Shown here: positions 52,202 to 64,000 of the stretch, in pieces
How positions within the stretch are numbered: position 1 is the first letter of the stretch
Layout of the letters: each line of letters opens with the position of its first letter
From: Symbiodinium kawagutii
Lineage: Eukaryota; Sar; Dinophyceae; Suessiales; Symbiodiniaceae
Reading direction: 5' to 3'
DNA: 64,000 nucleotides
Assembly: GCA_009767595.1 (NCBI GenBank)
Contig: VSDK01028034.1
Coordinates: forward strand, 25,912-89,911
Made by a program: the position numbers and the translations under genes
The notes under the pieces: generated by a model
Databases searched by the model: none
What the model was told of the DNA's origin: nothing
Seen by the model: the letters and a program-made list of their open reading frames with translations, nothing else

Positions 52202-52370
52202 ATGGTGTTTTCTTAAGACTGGGGGGGTACCCCCCAATCATCCAATAGTAATCAGTTTTAACAATGAACCATCCTGGGTTAGTCAACTGGTTGGTGGTTT
52301 CAAACTGGTTTTATTTTCCAAACTAAATATTAACAAGTGGTCGGTTGACTACTATGTTTCAAGGGGGTTG
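52202..52370 (+). mobile_element. MITE family B left half followed by family C
   Basis: TGGTGTTTTCTTAAGACTGG begins a family B copy that is broken after about 70 bp. It runs into CTGGTTGGTGGTTTCAAAC ... GTTTCAAGGGGGTTGC, a family C copy at about 52280-52370. Confidence 0.6.
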
Positions 52371-55300
52371 CAAGAACCAAGCACTTGAAGTGGTCCGTAC
52401 ATATAACTCCACTTCAATGGTTTATGAACCAACTTCTAAGTGGAGTGAAACGCCTGTACACACCCTGAGGCTTCTGCAATGTTTCCTACGAACCTATCCT
52501 GGGATGAAGTTGTTAAAGAGGGAATGACAGTAAGGTGTGACCATCTTGGGGCGGTAGGAAGTTGAATCCTTGTCACGGCAATCCTTAGGAAGGATGACGA
52601 GGTTGGCTGGGAGCAGTCATCAGTGCTGGGGTGTGCTGGGTTATCGATGAATCATTGATGGCTACTGAGAGTATAACAGCTGAATGAAAGAGTTAAGTTG
52701 ATATAAGATACTTAAGTCGGTTTTGGAATGATATTTGTTTGCAATGTATCAGTATTGATGTACATACTTATGTACACAGTTTATACTCTTAGGCCCAGGA
52801 ATCTCACTGGGATACACTCTGCAACTACAGTGGTGGGACTGACACGTCAGTGGGAACCAGAATCAATCAAATCCGCAAACAGACAAGTGCAAGGCTCAGA
52901 TAGCTCTAGGGATGAGCATGTTTTGGATTTGGACAAATCTGAACATCATTATTATACCTACGTTAGATGTATGGTTTAAGCAACCGTATGTCCGTAGTCA
53001 TTGATGATTGACTGTCATAATTAACCACAAGTGACACTGGTTGAACTATTGACCACCATTTGCAATTTCCAAGATGCACTCCCTGTCATGAGCGAAAATC
53101 ATAACGAACGAGCAAACATGGTTCAAGGATCCTAGGGCTTGTCACGTTTTCTTTTGGGAGTATTGTTGATAATTGCGAAAAGGCCTTGCTTGATGATTGT
53201 CAGTAGTCATTAGATGTTCTATTAGATTGTGTGTTGATCCACTGTTTGGATCCCTTTGGCCAAATAGTGAACCCATGATGAGTAAGTGCTTGGACATTCA
53301 TTTGCTCCGATTCTACACTGCGGACGTAAGTGATGTTTCACTTCACTGAGTACAACTTCACCAGCACGTATATAGCGATGCATGATGGACAATACGGTGT
53401 GATTACTGCACTCCGTATTACAAGGAGCAAAATTGTGTTTTTTAATGATTTGAATTAGTATTCTATATGTTTAGTTGTGTTTTGCAGACCATATATATAT
53501 ATACATGTTTGTTTTCGAATATCCTGTTAATATGCTTTATCAAACATTGATAGTTTAGACATCATGAAGTTTCAACATGAATGGTTCACGAAGTCTTCAA
53601 CTGGCAGAATTGTTTTTGTTGGCATGTCCACCTACTGATGTTTGTGGTTGATGGTTTCCATTGGCCAGCCAAAGTAAACTACATCAACTATTTTGAATCA
53701 TATTATCGGCCAACTTGTCAACCATCATCGGGCAGTCTCAGTCAGTGCTTATAGCCTTATAGCTGACATTGACTAAAAAGCAAATGATTATTCATGAATG
53801 AACATATACCACCAAATCAGCCATCTATTCGTTCAATTCCCAAGCAGTAACAGACTAACTGTTCATTCACATTCAGTCATCACTTCCCAATTATTCACCC
53901 TTAGCCAGCCAGTAGGTAGCAATCTATCACCCATGGTTTCACAGTTTGCGCAAGCATGGTTGCCCATGGTCAATGAATGCTCACACCGATATTGATTAAT
54001 GCTTGATAGCGGTGGTGAATTAATGTGAATTGATCTGAAGTAATTTGAATTACCGGCAAGTAAACAGCAAATAATTCATATCGATGATCACCATGCCAAA
54101 ATGATTACACCGTGGTATATTCAGGTTACTACTCAGTTCACAATCAATATCCACAAAAGATTGACGACAGGGTAGGCCCCCCCGAGCAAATTTTGCTGGG
54201 GTTGTATCTAGGGTAAATATGTGCTCCTGTTTTCAGTCAAGAACACAGGCAGGCAAACAGAAAGACAATGTATATTTTGGTGCTCATGCCGGTTAGTCAG
54301 TGGTTAGTAACCATGGTTAGTAAGCTATTTATCAATGATATAACTCACAAACCAGTTACTAAGAGGATGATTATCCAAATATGGATTAGTACCCCACTTT
54401 TTCCCTGCTTCCGAGCCCAATCCTGCCCTGCAGGGTTGAAGTTTTGCATCCGTCGTTTCACGCGTTTACTGTGCACAGGATTTCCCTTATGTACTTCCTC
54501 GGTTGCACTGGGAATACCTAAGAATGGTGTACCATGCCTGCATGTATATTCTATTAGACCCTTGTGCCAATGTTAGAAAAGCAGGATCCAATGTTATAGA
54601 AAAGCAAATCCAATGTCAGAATCTAGGATTGCTGTCAGAAAAAAGGGTTCCAATGTTGAAAAACAGGTTCCCTTTATTTATTAATGTTTTTCTTTATTTG
54701 TTTATTAGTTTATTTGTTCATTGATTTTCGTTACCTATTGATTGACTTTTACAAATAGTTTATCGGCAAACTGTTTCATTCACTTTAGTTAAGGACAGCT
54801 ATAGTTAAAGGACTATCGCCTATTGCTTAAAGGTATAACTAAACTATAAACTATTTTAACTTAAGGACTATCGCCTACAACTTGAGGGACTATGGTTACT
54901 TAAACCTTTCTACAACTGGTATTTCATACATTTCATTCCAGTTTAAAGGTATAGTATGAAATTCCAGTATATATGTTGTTACTAAAACTCTATGTTATAG
55001 TTTAATCTTTGAATTGACCAAACAGTACGTTATAAATATTTTCGATAACCACGGGTTTATTAAAAAATGACAGCTACAGTTTAGTTAATGACCATTTAAA
55101 CCTATACTGGTCATTAACCCATCTTTGAATTTCTATTAGTATAATTTAATAATTCAACAAATTTAGTTAAGTAACCATTAACAGTAGCTATAGTTTAATC
55201 TTTGAATTGGAGACTGGTCATTGACCATCGCTACTACAACCCCTGAAATTTTCTGCCGCCAGGCGCGCTCCGAGATCCTCCGGCTCAGCCGGGAGTTGCA

Positions 55301-55379
55301 AATCCCCACGGTAACGTGGGGAAACCTGGCAATGGAGGGCCGGTGATGCGGCAGGCAGGGGTGGCCATAGCCAAGATGT
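52371..55379. other. Long intergenic stretch
   Basis: No gene recognised in about 3 kb. Slightly richer open frames occur at 52728-52979 and 54268-54576. A short GC-rich island at 55255-55350 (CAGGCGCGCTCCGAGATCC) may be an exon. The rest is AT-rich with repeated AACTATA words at 54790-55220. Confidence 0.45.
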
Positions 55380-55491
55380 GGCTATGGGTCAATATTAACC
55401 AACCAACTAATGAGGATCATGACCAACAATAATAAGGGAAACAATGGTTAATGATGGGGGAACCAGGGATACGGGGTTTTGACCCACAGCC
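55380..55491 (+). mobile_element. MITE family A with 4-bp duplication ATGT
   Basis: GGCTATGGGTCAATATTAAC ... GGTTTTGACCCACAGCC, flanked by ATGT at 55376-55379 and 55492-55495. A good reference copy for the family. Confidence 0.92.
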
Positions 55492-58400
55492 ATGTGGCTT
55501 ATATTGTCTTGAAATGGTTTTTTATGCAGGATATTTTACCAATGATTATGTGATTTATATGGTTCAAAATGGTTGATGAGGGTTTTTGGCAGGATATTTT
55601 ACCACGATTGTTTGATTGATAACAGAGGATAGTAACCAACAATCAATGTTAATTTACCACAAGTATGTGGGTTCGTCCACAGCCATGGTAATATTTACGA
55701 ACTATTGAATATAGCGATCATTAACAGCGACAACACCCCTTTTGGAGGCACGCCAGTCCTACAGAAGAGCGCAGATGGTTGATGGTTGAAAGGTGGTTGA
55801 TGGTTAATGTTCAGTATTAGTTGATGATTACAATTGATAATTCCGCGTTTGTTAGGTCTTGGTTTATTCGGCGTAAGCTAGCTGGAGAATCATGTGGGTT
55901 TGTCCCAGAATGGTGTACCAGTAAAACTGGTTGGTTGTCCTTTGTTTTCCCAGCGATAATGGCTGTTATTAGTACTTCAGAGTAAAGGTTACACGCAACG
56001 ATTGCAAGACATTGCCGGATGAGCAGACTCAATTTTGACCACGGCGACGGTGAGTCAACCTTGCAACCATTCCAAACATCTCGATGCTATGAACACATTT
56101 TGTCCATTATTGGGAAAACTATGGAAAACAAAACCAATGATTTGCAATCGTTGTGTGCAACCTTTACCCTTAATCAAGTAATAACATCACAGCCAAACAA
56201 TTGCATTGACATATGGTTCTCGTTGTGCGCGCATGCGGCGTGCGCGACTTTTTTGCGTTTGCGCTGAAAAAATGAAGCATACAGAAACAATGTTGAGATA
56301 AACGTACGGTTTGGTAGACCAAGCTGGTTGAGCTAAGCGTCACCAGCTTGATCCAGTTTTAATAAAGGTACACCAAGGTAACTTCCCAGAGTGTGATCAT
56401 CACCATCGATTTTGCTCATGTTAATCATGAATCAGCATCAATCAACAACAATTCATGGTGCTAACAACCCACGGTTGAAATAAACAAAATGATCACCATT
56501 AATCACCTATCAACTGTGTTCAACATTAATGATACTAACATCATTGCCCTCTGGTAAACTAACATGGCTGGCTGGAAAATCCACCATTAGTCAATACGGA
56601 TAGTTGGTTGAAATCAACAGAATCACCATCCGAAATTAAAAAAAAAATGACCACTTTGCCGCTTCGCCCCGCACATCGCAGACTGTGGCCTTCCCGGCCC
56701 TTGACCGGGGACCGGCGTTAAACCCTTGGAACATTGTTTGGTTTCTGGACATGGCAACAGCAACAAAAGATTGCAAAAAACAACCTCAAATAAGAGTCGT
56801 TGCATTTGAATTGGTTCCGCCATTAATCATAATTTGTTGTTTGTTTTCTTTGAGTATTTGTTTTCCCGCTGCCGAGTCAAGGCAAATTCAGAGAAAAACA
56901 GTTCTGGACTACTACTCCGACAATAAACCTCATCAAGGCGGGGCCATCCGCTGGATCGAAACTTTTGCACGCTGCCTGGATTTCTTGGTTTGCCGAACGT
57001 TCAACTTTGTGCAACAACAAATGTATACATTTAAAGAACAAAACATATATTGTTTTCAGGTTCATTATTGAATCATAGGTTCATTCAAACAGGTCAATTA
57101 TTCAGCCATTCAATCTCGTGCAACAACATAGTTGCAGAAATGTTTTAAGTGATACACTCAACATCTACAGTTTCCGCACATCAAGCAACTAACATTGAGT
57201 TTGGAATGAATTCAAGTTTTGGCAGTTTATGTTTCCTTACAGCACATTGGCGGTGCCTGTGAAGACCCAATGGTTGTGGCCAATTGTGTAGATGGTTTAT
57301 CATTCATCTTGCATATAAACGGCATACCATTTGTTCGACCTTCTTAGGAGTCACCTCATGGAATGTTTCTTGTGGTGTCGCAGGTTGCCGTCCCATGCCA
57401 TATCTAGATATCCGTACATAGCTATTGCATTTTTATAGACAGTGCTTCTAGTTGACTATAGTTGACTTACTTACTGATTCTTTTTGATGTATGTGCACAA
57501 TCTCCCATGCAACTGGTATGTTTCAATGATGCCGGAAGAGTCATGAGCCGAGCCGCTGAATCCAGGGATATGCCTCTCGGGCTCCCCGAGCACGAGACGA
57601 AATATTTTCAGTGAGTGGATTGAATGGTTGCTTCAAGCTCTGAAAATGCAACGGGTGTTGCAGCTCTTAGTTGTGCATGTTCAATCATGTTTAGTTTTTT
57701 TGTGTAATGGTTAGACCAGCCTGAAATGAGGTAGGGTGAGAACCCCAGTAAAGTATTAGCCATTATCAACCGTGGTTGCTGTTAAACAGATGGGTCATCC
57801 ACCATTGTTCATCGCATTGCAGATGCTGTGTTCGACGACAACGATTTCTCCAGAAGCTCGCCAGTGGTCGAGTTCTCTCATCCCTGGGCTCTTTCACCCG
57901 TATAATGGACGGAAAAGTGACCAACATAGCTCAACGGTCATTAACAACACTGGAAAGAAGCAACATATCATTTTTTCCCCTGTAGTATCCACCATTTACG
58001 ATCTCCTGTTCTGACAAATGTGGGGATCATGGATGATGGATAAGAATGGTCAACTGCAGCCGATCATGTTAGACATCGGCATGTTCCAACTCTCCGCAAC
58101 CTCCTCAACTTCGTGGAGGTTTGGTGCTGAAATGTAGCCCTGTCTACGTGCGCAAAATGGAGGACAGTGCCGCCTGCGTGTCCCAGTGGAATGTCACCAC
58201 TTGGTTCATGGGCAGATTGAACCAACGAGGGGTGAACCACAGGGCGGTTTTACGATGCTTCAGAACTGCTGCAACGACCAGGTTGACGCGATCTTTGCAG
58301 CATTGATCTCACACAGTCAGCATGATAAAATGTGATATAGTATACTGTATATGGAATAGATTTATGTCTTATATTCGCATACATACGTACATATACAAAG

Positions 58401-58637
58401 ATGTATGGTCAATTCATACTCCACCACTATGCGGATAATCAAATCAACAATGATGCTTGTTGATCAGTGTTGCTGGCCGCTTCAAAATTAACAGTCGAAT
58501 GTTCCCCTTAATCGAACCGTTAGCCATCAATGTTTGTTCACCAATTCATACGGCTACGACCTTGATCATCAACCATGACCAAACATCACTAATTAAACCA
58601 TGAGCAATCGTCAAGAACCATCAACAACAATCGCTAC
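55492..58637. other. Intergenic stretch with weak open frames
   Basis: The frame 56685-57071 (GTG start, a hydrophobic LIIICCLFSLSICF run, then ETFARCLDFL) and the plus frame 58132-58337 (VECHHLVHGQIEPTRGEPQG, then LQNCCNDQVDAIFAALISH) look protein-like but are unidentified. The latter ends 300 bp before the 188-aa ORF and could be related to it. Confidence 0.35.
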
Positions 58638-59204
58638 ATGGTTACAAGTATATTCTCAACCCGACGCGGGCTGGCAATCACCCATGATGTGTTTACTCCT
58701 GTGCGCAACTATCGGAACAGGCCTGATTCCCGGATGATCGACTTCTTCAACATTACCAAGACACTGGAAAACTGCCAACCATCTGCCACTCACCTGATTT
58801 GCCACAGCCACGGTGACCAAAAGAACATGCGATGGGAGAATAAGTACCTGGCTCGTGTTGTGCTCCCGGATACGCACTTGAAGTCAATGATCTTTCCAGA
58901 TATCTTGCACAACAAGGAGCTGAACGATCCGGACATGAAGGCAAAGACATCAGTTTTGTTCAACCCAGGTGGCAGGGACCTAAATTCCTTTGCAAAGCTC
59001 TGGGATCAGCCATTAGGGCCACACATGTTCTCTGCCGGCCCCGCGCACATCCATGGCTCAACAGTTTTGTGCGATTTGTCATTCAGGGCAATTATAAGGC
59101 GCCACATTTGTGGAGAGCTCCCTCTGACTTTTCACGCAGCTGGAGCATTAACTTATGAAGGCTCTTGGCTCTCTGCAATTCTGGAGGAAAGCATTTCACC
59201 ATAA
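58638..59204 (+). CDS. Hypothetical protein, 188 aa, intronless
   Basis: The longest host-like open frame outside the retroelement: ATG at 58638, TAA at 59204, balanced composition. It has motifs such as HLICHSHGDQKNMRWENKYL, FPDILHNKELNDPDMKAK and VLFNPGGRDLNSFAKLWDQP. No signal peptide or membrane segment is evident. Several His residues (HxxCHSH, HIHG) could bind metal. Complementary frames are short, so strand choice is secure. An uninterrupted 567-nt frame is unusual in this intron-rich setting and may mean a retrocopy, a remnant of a transposon gene, or one long exon. I do not recognise the family. Confidence 0.5.
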   Translation: MVTSIFSTRRGLAITHDVFTPVRNYRNRPDSRMIDFFNITKTLENCQPSATHLICHSHGDQKNMRWENKYLARVVLPDTHLKSMIFPDILHNKELNDPDMKAKTSVLFNPGGRDLNSFAKLWDQPLGPHMFSAGPAHIHGSTVLCDLSFRAIIRRHICGELPLTFHAAGALTYEGSWLSAILEESISP

Positions 59205-59978
59205 ACCCACATTTTCTATCATTTTCATTTTCTTTGCAACATACAATTTACGATTATGTATAGGTAATCCACCATTCTTAACTAGCATGATGACCACAAC
59301 CGTGATCACGTAGGTGGAATTTGATGGCAGCCATGCGTGCCAGCGATTATAGTTGTGACATCATGTTTGGGTGATTATGTAGTTGATTCGACCATGCGTA
59401 CCAACAAACCTTTATGATTGGAATTGATATCATTCATTTGCCTGTATAGATATCAGTATTCACTAATCAATACCATCAGTAGTGTCATTGACATCAACAT
59501 GAGTGACTTGTTAACATTGTTAAAGCATTATATACTGATGTTCCTAAACCATTAGCCAATATTAGCAACCAGTATTTGCTAACCATTGGTTGAACCTTAT
59601 CAACAGTACGGTCATGATCATCGGTTACTACTGCAATCATGTACTAACCACCGCTACCCAATGATATTGATGTTAGTACCAACTGATACTTGACCCCCTC
59701 CAGCCATGTGACAATTCATCATCATCGTAGCATTTAGTAGATGGTTAGCCACATTTATTGAAATGGTTGTTCGGTTCTTTGTTAATAATGCTTAATTAAT
59801 AGTACACCCCATCATCAACATTCTGTTAAAGTTAATCATTAGATATTTTATTCAGCTGTGATTGATGCTTCATGAAAAGGTACCCATGATCATTAGATAG
59901 TCTATGATTAGATATTTGATTCAGCTTTTATTGGTACATGATTCAGCTCGTACCAAAGTTCGCCACCTTTCCAACCAG
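59205..59978. other. AT-rich gap, no gene seen
   Basis: AACCATTAGCC-type degenerate text only. Confidence 0.6.
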
Positions 59979-60080
59979 CTCGAGCGCCATGCCTAGTCCT
60001 TGAAGGAGCGCCCGTCAGGAGCTCCCTCCTCCGCGAAGAGGAAGCCTATGGTTGGCTTTGGAGGCTCCTGTGCCACGATG
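59979..60080 (+). CDS. Candidate exon, possibly of the downstream methyltransferase gene
   Basis: After AACCAG the frame reads RAPCLVLEGAPVRSSLLREE and continues AYGWLWRLLCHDG in a GC-rich island. The 3' border is unclear (GC or GT donors are available at 60063-60100). It is on the same strand as the SpoU exons 2.1 kb downstream and could be a 5' exon of that gene, but the peptide itself is not diagnostic. Confidence 0.33.
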
Positions 60081-60089
60081 GCCATGGCA

Positions 60090-60660
60090 GTGGGCAGCTA
60101 TGGTGGGTAGCCATGGTGATTCTGGGTGCATGGCGGGGATGCTTGGTGATGGTTGGTGGTGGGTGATGCTTTATTGGTGGTTGATGTTGGTGAACCAGTG
60201 TTGTTGATGGTCAGTTATTGATGTATGGAGATGGTTGGTGATTGTCGGATGACAAGTAGTGAGAGTTGTTGTGTTTTTGTTAACAATGAGTGCTTTATTG
60301 GTAATGATGGCTATGACCATCAACATCAAATAAGTATAGTTGACTATGATCTTGCAACCTTAGTGATGGATGGCTTACAAATATTGCTAAGAATGTCAAG
60401 AACGGTCGATGACTAATCATGCAGATTTCAGTACTCAATAACTGCAATGGTGATTGCCCATGGTGCCATGGTGATTTCCCATGGTCAGGCTGAGTGTTTA
60501 TTGATGCTACTGATTTTGTGATCACTTACGATGGTTGTTGATGATGGTTATTGATGGGTGTTGATGCATTGTCATTGGTGATGGTGGTTGATGATGGTTA
60601 TTAAAGCAAATGAAGGCCCAGTGAATCATGGTTCATGATGATCCATCTGCTGCTTATCGC
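60090..60660. repeat. TGGTT/GATGG-rich field, C-poor
   Basis: Text such as TGGTTGATGATGGTTATTGATGG, the complementary-strand version of the AACCA fields at 18115 and 48050. Confidence 0.75.
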
Positions 60661-60766
60661 TGGCCTATTCACAAGCCGATGAACCATTCATGGTGGTCAG
60701 TACTGGCAACTTGATAGGCTGGTACGGGCGACTGGTCACCAACCAACCCAGCTGCCAAAGAGAAAT

Positions 60767-60878
60767 GGCTATGGGTCAATATTAACTAGCAATGGTGGGG
60801 GTTAATAACCAGCACAACTATAGGGAAAACAATGGTTAATGATTGGGAACCAGGGGTAGGGGGTTTTGACCCAAAGTC
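60767..60878 (+). mobile_element. MITE family A with 4-bp duplication AAAT
   Basis: GGCTATGGGTCAATATTAAC ... GGTTTTGACCCAAAGTC, flanked by AAAT at 60763-60766 and 60879-60882. Confidence 0.9.
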
Positions 60879-61372
60879 AAATGATCACTTGAACACAATC
60901 GTGGTTTGTTTTGACGGCAACCACAATAGAAACAGGGTAGATTCATTGTTTGCTTCTGACAACCATAGCAGTTGACCATCCACAGACAGTTTCATTTGTT
61001 ATTTCTGATAGCTACAAAGTAAGGTTACTTCATTATGGTTTCAACGATGGTACCAGCAGATTTTAGCCACCTACCAGCAGATGGTACCAGCATATGTTGG
61101 TTTTACATAAATGTTTCTGAATTCGTGATTAATAGTAAAAAACTACTGGTAAACAAACCGCACTAAGACAACCTACATTCTCGTAATCAACCTGGATGAG
61201 TGGAAAATCTACCATTCATACCTAGTTTACCACTAAGAAATGGTGATTTTGAGCGCAACCAGGTTAGGCATTGCCAGGCGGTATGGCCATGACTCCATGA
61301 CTGACAACGTTGTTACTGTACTTGGATCTTGATGGTGGATGGCATGTCGTGCGCATGTCTTTATATCCTTTG

Positions 61373-61482
61373 GAGATGGTTTCTCAGAATAGGGAACCCA
61401 AAAACTATATATTTGGTTTATTACTCTATACAGCTATTATTGGATGATTTGGGGGGCCTTATTTCTGAGAAACCCCCATAAG
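61373..61482 (+). mobile_element. MITE family B
   Basis: GATGGTTTCTCAGAATAGGG at the left, CTTATTTCTGAGAAACCCCCA at the right, core GGTTTATTACTCTATACAGC. Confidence 0.78.
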
Positions 61483-62179
61483 AGTGAGTTGTGAAGTCTG
61501 GGAGGGACTGACCATTCTAGTTGATCAACAACCATACTAAATCCATAGTGGTTTAAATCATCGGAACTTGGTTTGTCAAATTGTTCCATGGTGAATCGTC
61601 CGCCATCATACTGTTTCATTTACCATAGTTCAACAACTATGGGTACTCCTGATCGTGCTTAGTTGGTTTGTTTGTTGGTAAGCTGGCTCACTACGAATGG
61701 CTAAATTGCACGTTGATAGTTGTAGTAAGTAGTCATGTTGAATTGCATCTTACAATTTGATTACATGTGCTGGTCCAATTTGGTCCTCAATGATTTCATT
61801 ATCTTAGCTGGTTCACTATATCAGTGTAATATTTTACACACCTACAATGATGCCATGCTTAGCCATAGCATGCCAAGTTGGTGAAAACTACATCAAACAT
61901 ATATTGACTGTGTTTTTTACTTATTATCATAATCATGGACAATTTGGTGACCATGTACACATACAGTAAATTTGTAATTATTTCATTCTTGACTACATAA
62001 CCCTACATTCAACAAAAAATGTATGAATTCTTATCTCACAATGATTCTCAACCACCATCTCATCAACAATCAATTTCGTTTGTAACCACTATATACACTA
62101 CACATCTAAATCATATCTAACCAATGACTTTCCAAATCATTTCGCAAAGTTTTTACCGGAATGACCATCTTCCTCCCAG
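61483..62179. other. AT-rich gap upstream of the SpoU exon
   Basis: No gene or complete element recognised. If the SpoU gene has its previous exon at 59979 this is intronic. Confidence 0.5.
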
Positions 62180-63274
62180 CCTTCCCCACCTGGGGGCCCT
62201 GGGGGCGCCGTTGGCCCAACCTTCGCATGGCACGTAACGGAGGGCATCACGGATCTCATGAACCTGGGTTCTGTGCTGCGTTCCGCGGCCTTCTTCGGCG
62301 TTGAAGGTGGGGGGGTTCGGTGACCCGTGGTGGATGGAAGTCACGACCCGGTGCCACCAGCTGGGATGACTCGTTGATGGGGTAGTTCAGGAGGGTAGCT
62401 ACCAGGTAACCAGATGGCTAGTTGCTACCCCAACATGGAGGGTAAGGTATCACTACTGATTAGCAGGTATCACTACTGACTGTTATGGCATGTTGGTTCA
62501 CTACCAGGTATCACCCCAGCTGTGATGGCTAAGCAGATTGGTCAGTAGGGTAGGTTCACTACGGCTGGATGATCATCCCACGGCTGGTTACTGGTTAGTA
62601 ACCATGGGAATTGTGAGCCATTTATCACTGATATAACCCCCAGAAAGGGTACAGTAGTTACTAATGATGGTTGTTTACCAGTTACTAAATGGGATGGTCA
62701 TCCAAGTAGGGTGACTACCAGGTGACCAGCTAACTGGGGCAAGTACCACTAGTTCTTGATGAAGGTTGATCTTGAACCGACATCCTGCATGATGTTAGTT
62801 GTTGACAGTGATATAGTTGTTGAACATGATAGATGATCATCATGAACTAACATCCCTAGCACGTTGATGTTGATGGGTGTTGAACTTGTTGATTAGTGAT
62901 GGTGGTTAAGGATAGCATTGGTACTGCTGGTGAATGATGACCGTTGGTGTTTAATGATGCTGGTCTTGACATAAGGGATGGTTTATGGATACAACCACCA
63001 TCACTAGGGGATAGCCATTATTAACATTAAACCACTCAATAGTCCAAATGCTAAGGATGGTTCAAGATTGTTGACAATCGATCCTGGTTGAGTAGTAGAT
63101 TATCAACCATTTATAGTAGTAAACCCATTTTGAGGGTCCCCTATGTTAAGAAACCACCATATAGTCCAAATGCTAAGGATGTACACTCCTTTGCCCTTTG
63201 CGCAGCGGGCGCGGGGAGGTGTGATTTGCGAGCGGGGCTGTGCAAAGTACACGCCCGTGGCGGCAAAAGCCTCG
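62180..63274 (+). CDS. SpoU/TrmH-family RNA 2'-O-methyltransferase, two exons, partial
   Basis: Exon 62180-62306 and exon 63219-63274, joined by a GT...AG intron in one frame. The joined peptide contains EGITDLMNLGSVLRSAAFFG and then VEG-VICERGCAKYTPVAAKAS. This matches SPOUT motif 1 of the SpoU family (D..N.G...R.A..FG, with the catalytic-site Asn and Arg) and the following strand and loop (CxxxxAxxTPxxxKAS). The family transfers a methyl group from S-adenosylmethionine to a ribose 2'-OH in rRNA or tRNA; the closest known layout is RlmB/MRM1 of bacteria and organelles. The 5' border could instead be at GGCATCACG (an AG precedes it). The C-terminal SPOUT motifs 2 and 3 (the knot) are not in the window, so the gene continues beyond 64000. 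Substrate and organelle targeting cannot be judged. Confidence 0.82.
63088..63165 (+). mobile_element. MITE family B, right half (SpoU intron)
   Basis: ATTATCAACCATTTATAGTAG core followed by GGGTCCCCTATGTTAAGAAACCACCATA; the left end is missing. It lies in the intron 50 bp before the second SpoU exon. Confidence 0.6.
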
Positions 63275-63489
63275 GTCTCTTGGAGTGGAATGCCGCCTGT
63301 GATGGGCCCCGTTCCACAAGGGTTGAGGTTGTTAACCAACCAACCAATGGTTCAACATAGTTCATGGGGAAAATAGCCAACACATAGTTTGACTAGCTGA
63401 TTATTGGGGAAAGTAACCAACAAATACGAGGGGAAATGCCAGTGGGTTTTGCATTTCCCAACCAACCAAGGGTTCAAGTCGCTGGTTCA

Positions 63490-63828
63490 TGGTGAATAAA
63501 GCTGGGGATACCAACAATAGTAGGGGATACATCAACTATATGAAGGGCATTGGGTTAAGGCTAAGGCTTTGATCATTAATTTATGGAGGATGATAACCAA
63601 CAACGATAGTTGGAAAACAATGGTTGATGATGGTAGGCCAGGGGTAGGGGGTGAAATGCCCCATAGCCATGTTGATAACAAACCATAAAAATCGACCATG
63701 ATGGCTACGAATTGGTTTATAACTAGGGTAATTACCAGGCAAATGGTAGATTGAACTGTAGTTGACCCAGTTGGCTTATTGACCAACTAAGTACGAACTG
63801 ACAATGGCGGGGGGTGCACCCCTTGTAG
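63490..63828. mobile_element. Nested repeat fragments (families A and D)
   Basis: A degraded family A copy at about 63576-63668 (ATGGAGGATGATAACCAAC ... GAAATGCCCCATAGCC) is followed by the right half of a family D copy ending GGGGTGCACCCCTTGTAG at 63828. The AGGGGATACATCAACTA repeat precedes them. Confidence 0.55.
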
Positions 63829-64000
63829 AATAAGTGGTTTTGGGTGTTTCATAGATGGCTAGAAATGTTTGCTGAGAATGATGTTTGCTTGTGGTGGAAA
63901 ATCTTAACGGCGAACTCTTGTGATTGAATTTTTTTGGGTTTTTACACGTTGGTGCTCCCCAGTTCTAAGTTGGTTAGTACACCATTTTGACTATGTGGTG
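63829..64000. other. Window end, nothing recognised
   Basis: AT-rich. If the SpoU gene continues, this is intron. Confidence 0.5.

Overview
The window looks like nuclear DNA of a dinoflagellate, most likely of the Symbiodiniaceae/Suessiales type. This is inferred from gene architecture, not from a marker gene. Coding sequence appears as short GC-rich exons scattered through AT-leaning, repeat-saturated DNA. Introns are kilobases long, several begin with GC instead of GT, and every acceptor I could place is AG followed by G. The intergenic DNA is packed with small terminal-inverted-repeat elements and with degenerate AACCA/TGGTT-rich text. There is a Ty1/copia retroelement whose polyprotein carries unusual extra domains. 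I saw no bacterial-style operons, rRNA, tRNA or CRISPR arrays.

Two host genes can be recognised. (1) An ARF/ARL-family small GTPase lies on the + strand between 5.85 and 19.19 kb. I reconstructed it as eight exons, including a 19-nt micro-exon, and all the GTPase motifs (P-loop, switch I, WDIGG, NKQD, TSA) are present. Its start exon was not found, and its last exon has two competing reading frames at the C terminus. (2) Two exons of a SpoU/TrmH-family RNA 2'-O-methyltransferase lie on the + strand at 62.18-63.27 kb; that gene continues out of the window. About a dozen further GC-rich segments with plausible splice borders are listed as unidentified candidate exons (notably 35.3-41.1 kb, 48.8, 50.1, 51.75 and 60.0 kb), plus two intronless ORFs (170 aa in an ARF intron, 188 aa at 58.6 kb).

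The centre (25.51-33.53 kb) is a Ty1/copia LTR retrotransposon on the - strand. It has identical 160-bp LTRs (TGTGAA...TTCACA), a 5-bp target duplication GGTTC and an initiator-tRNA-like primer site. Its frame covers gag, zinc knuckle, aspartic protease, a methyltransferase-like domain, integrase and reverse transcriptase. A second frame overlapping it encodes a GRF-type zinc finger. The RNase H end is missing. It has been replaced by an 870-bp exact copy of the host DNA that flanks the element on its other side, which is either a remarkable template-switch event or an assembly error.

The rest is repeat landscape. At least four families of about 100-130-bp MITE-like elements recur through the window: A (TIR GGCTATGGGTCAA, 4-bp duplications), B (TIR GGTGGTTTCTCAAAATAGGG, TA borders), C (TIR TGGTTGGTGGTTTCAAAC) and D (TIR CTACAAGGTGGGCCCCCA). 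There are also a 332-bp near-perfect foldback, 195-, 244-, 112- and 34-bp tandem repeats, and many microsatellites.
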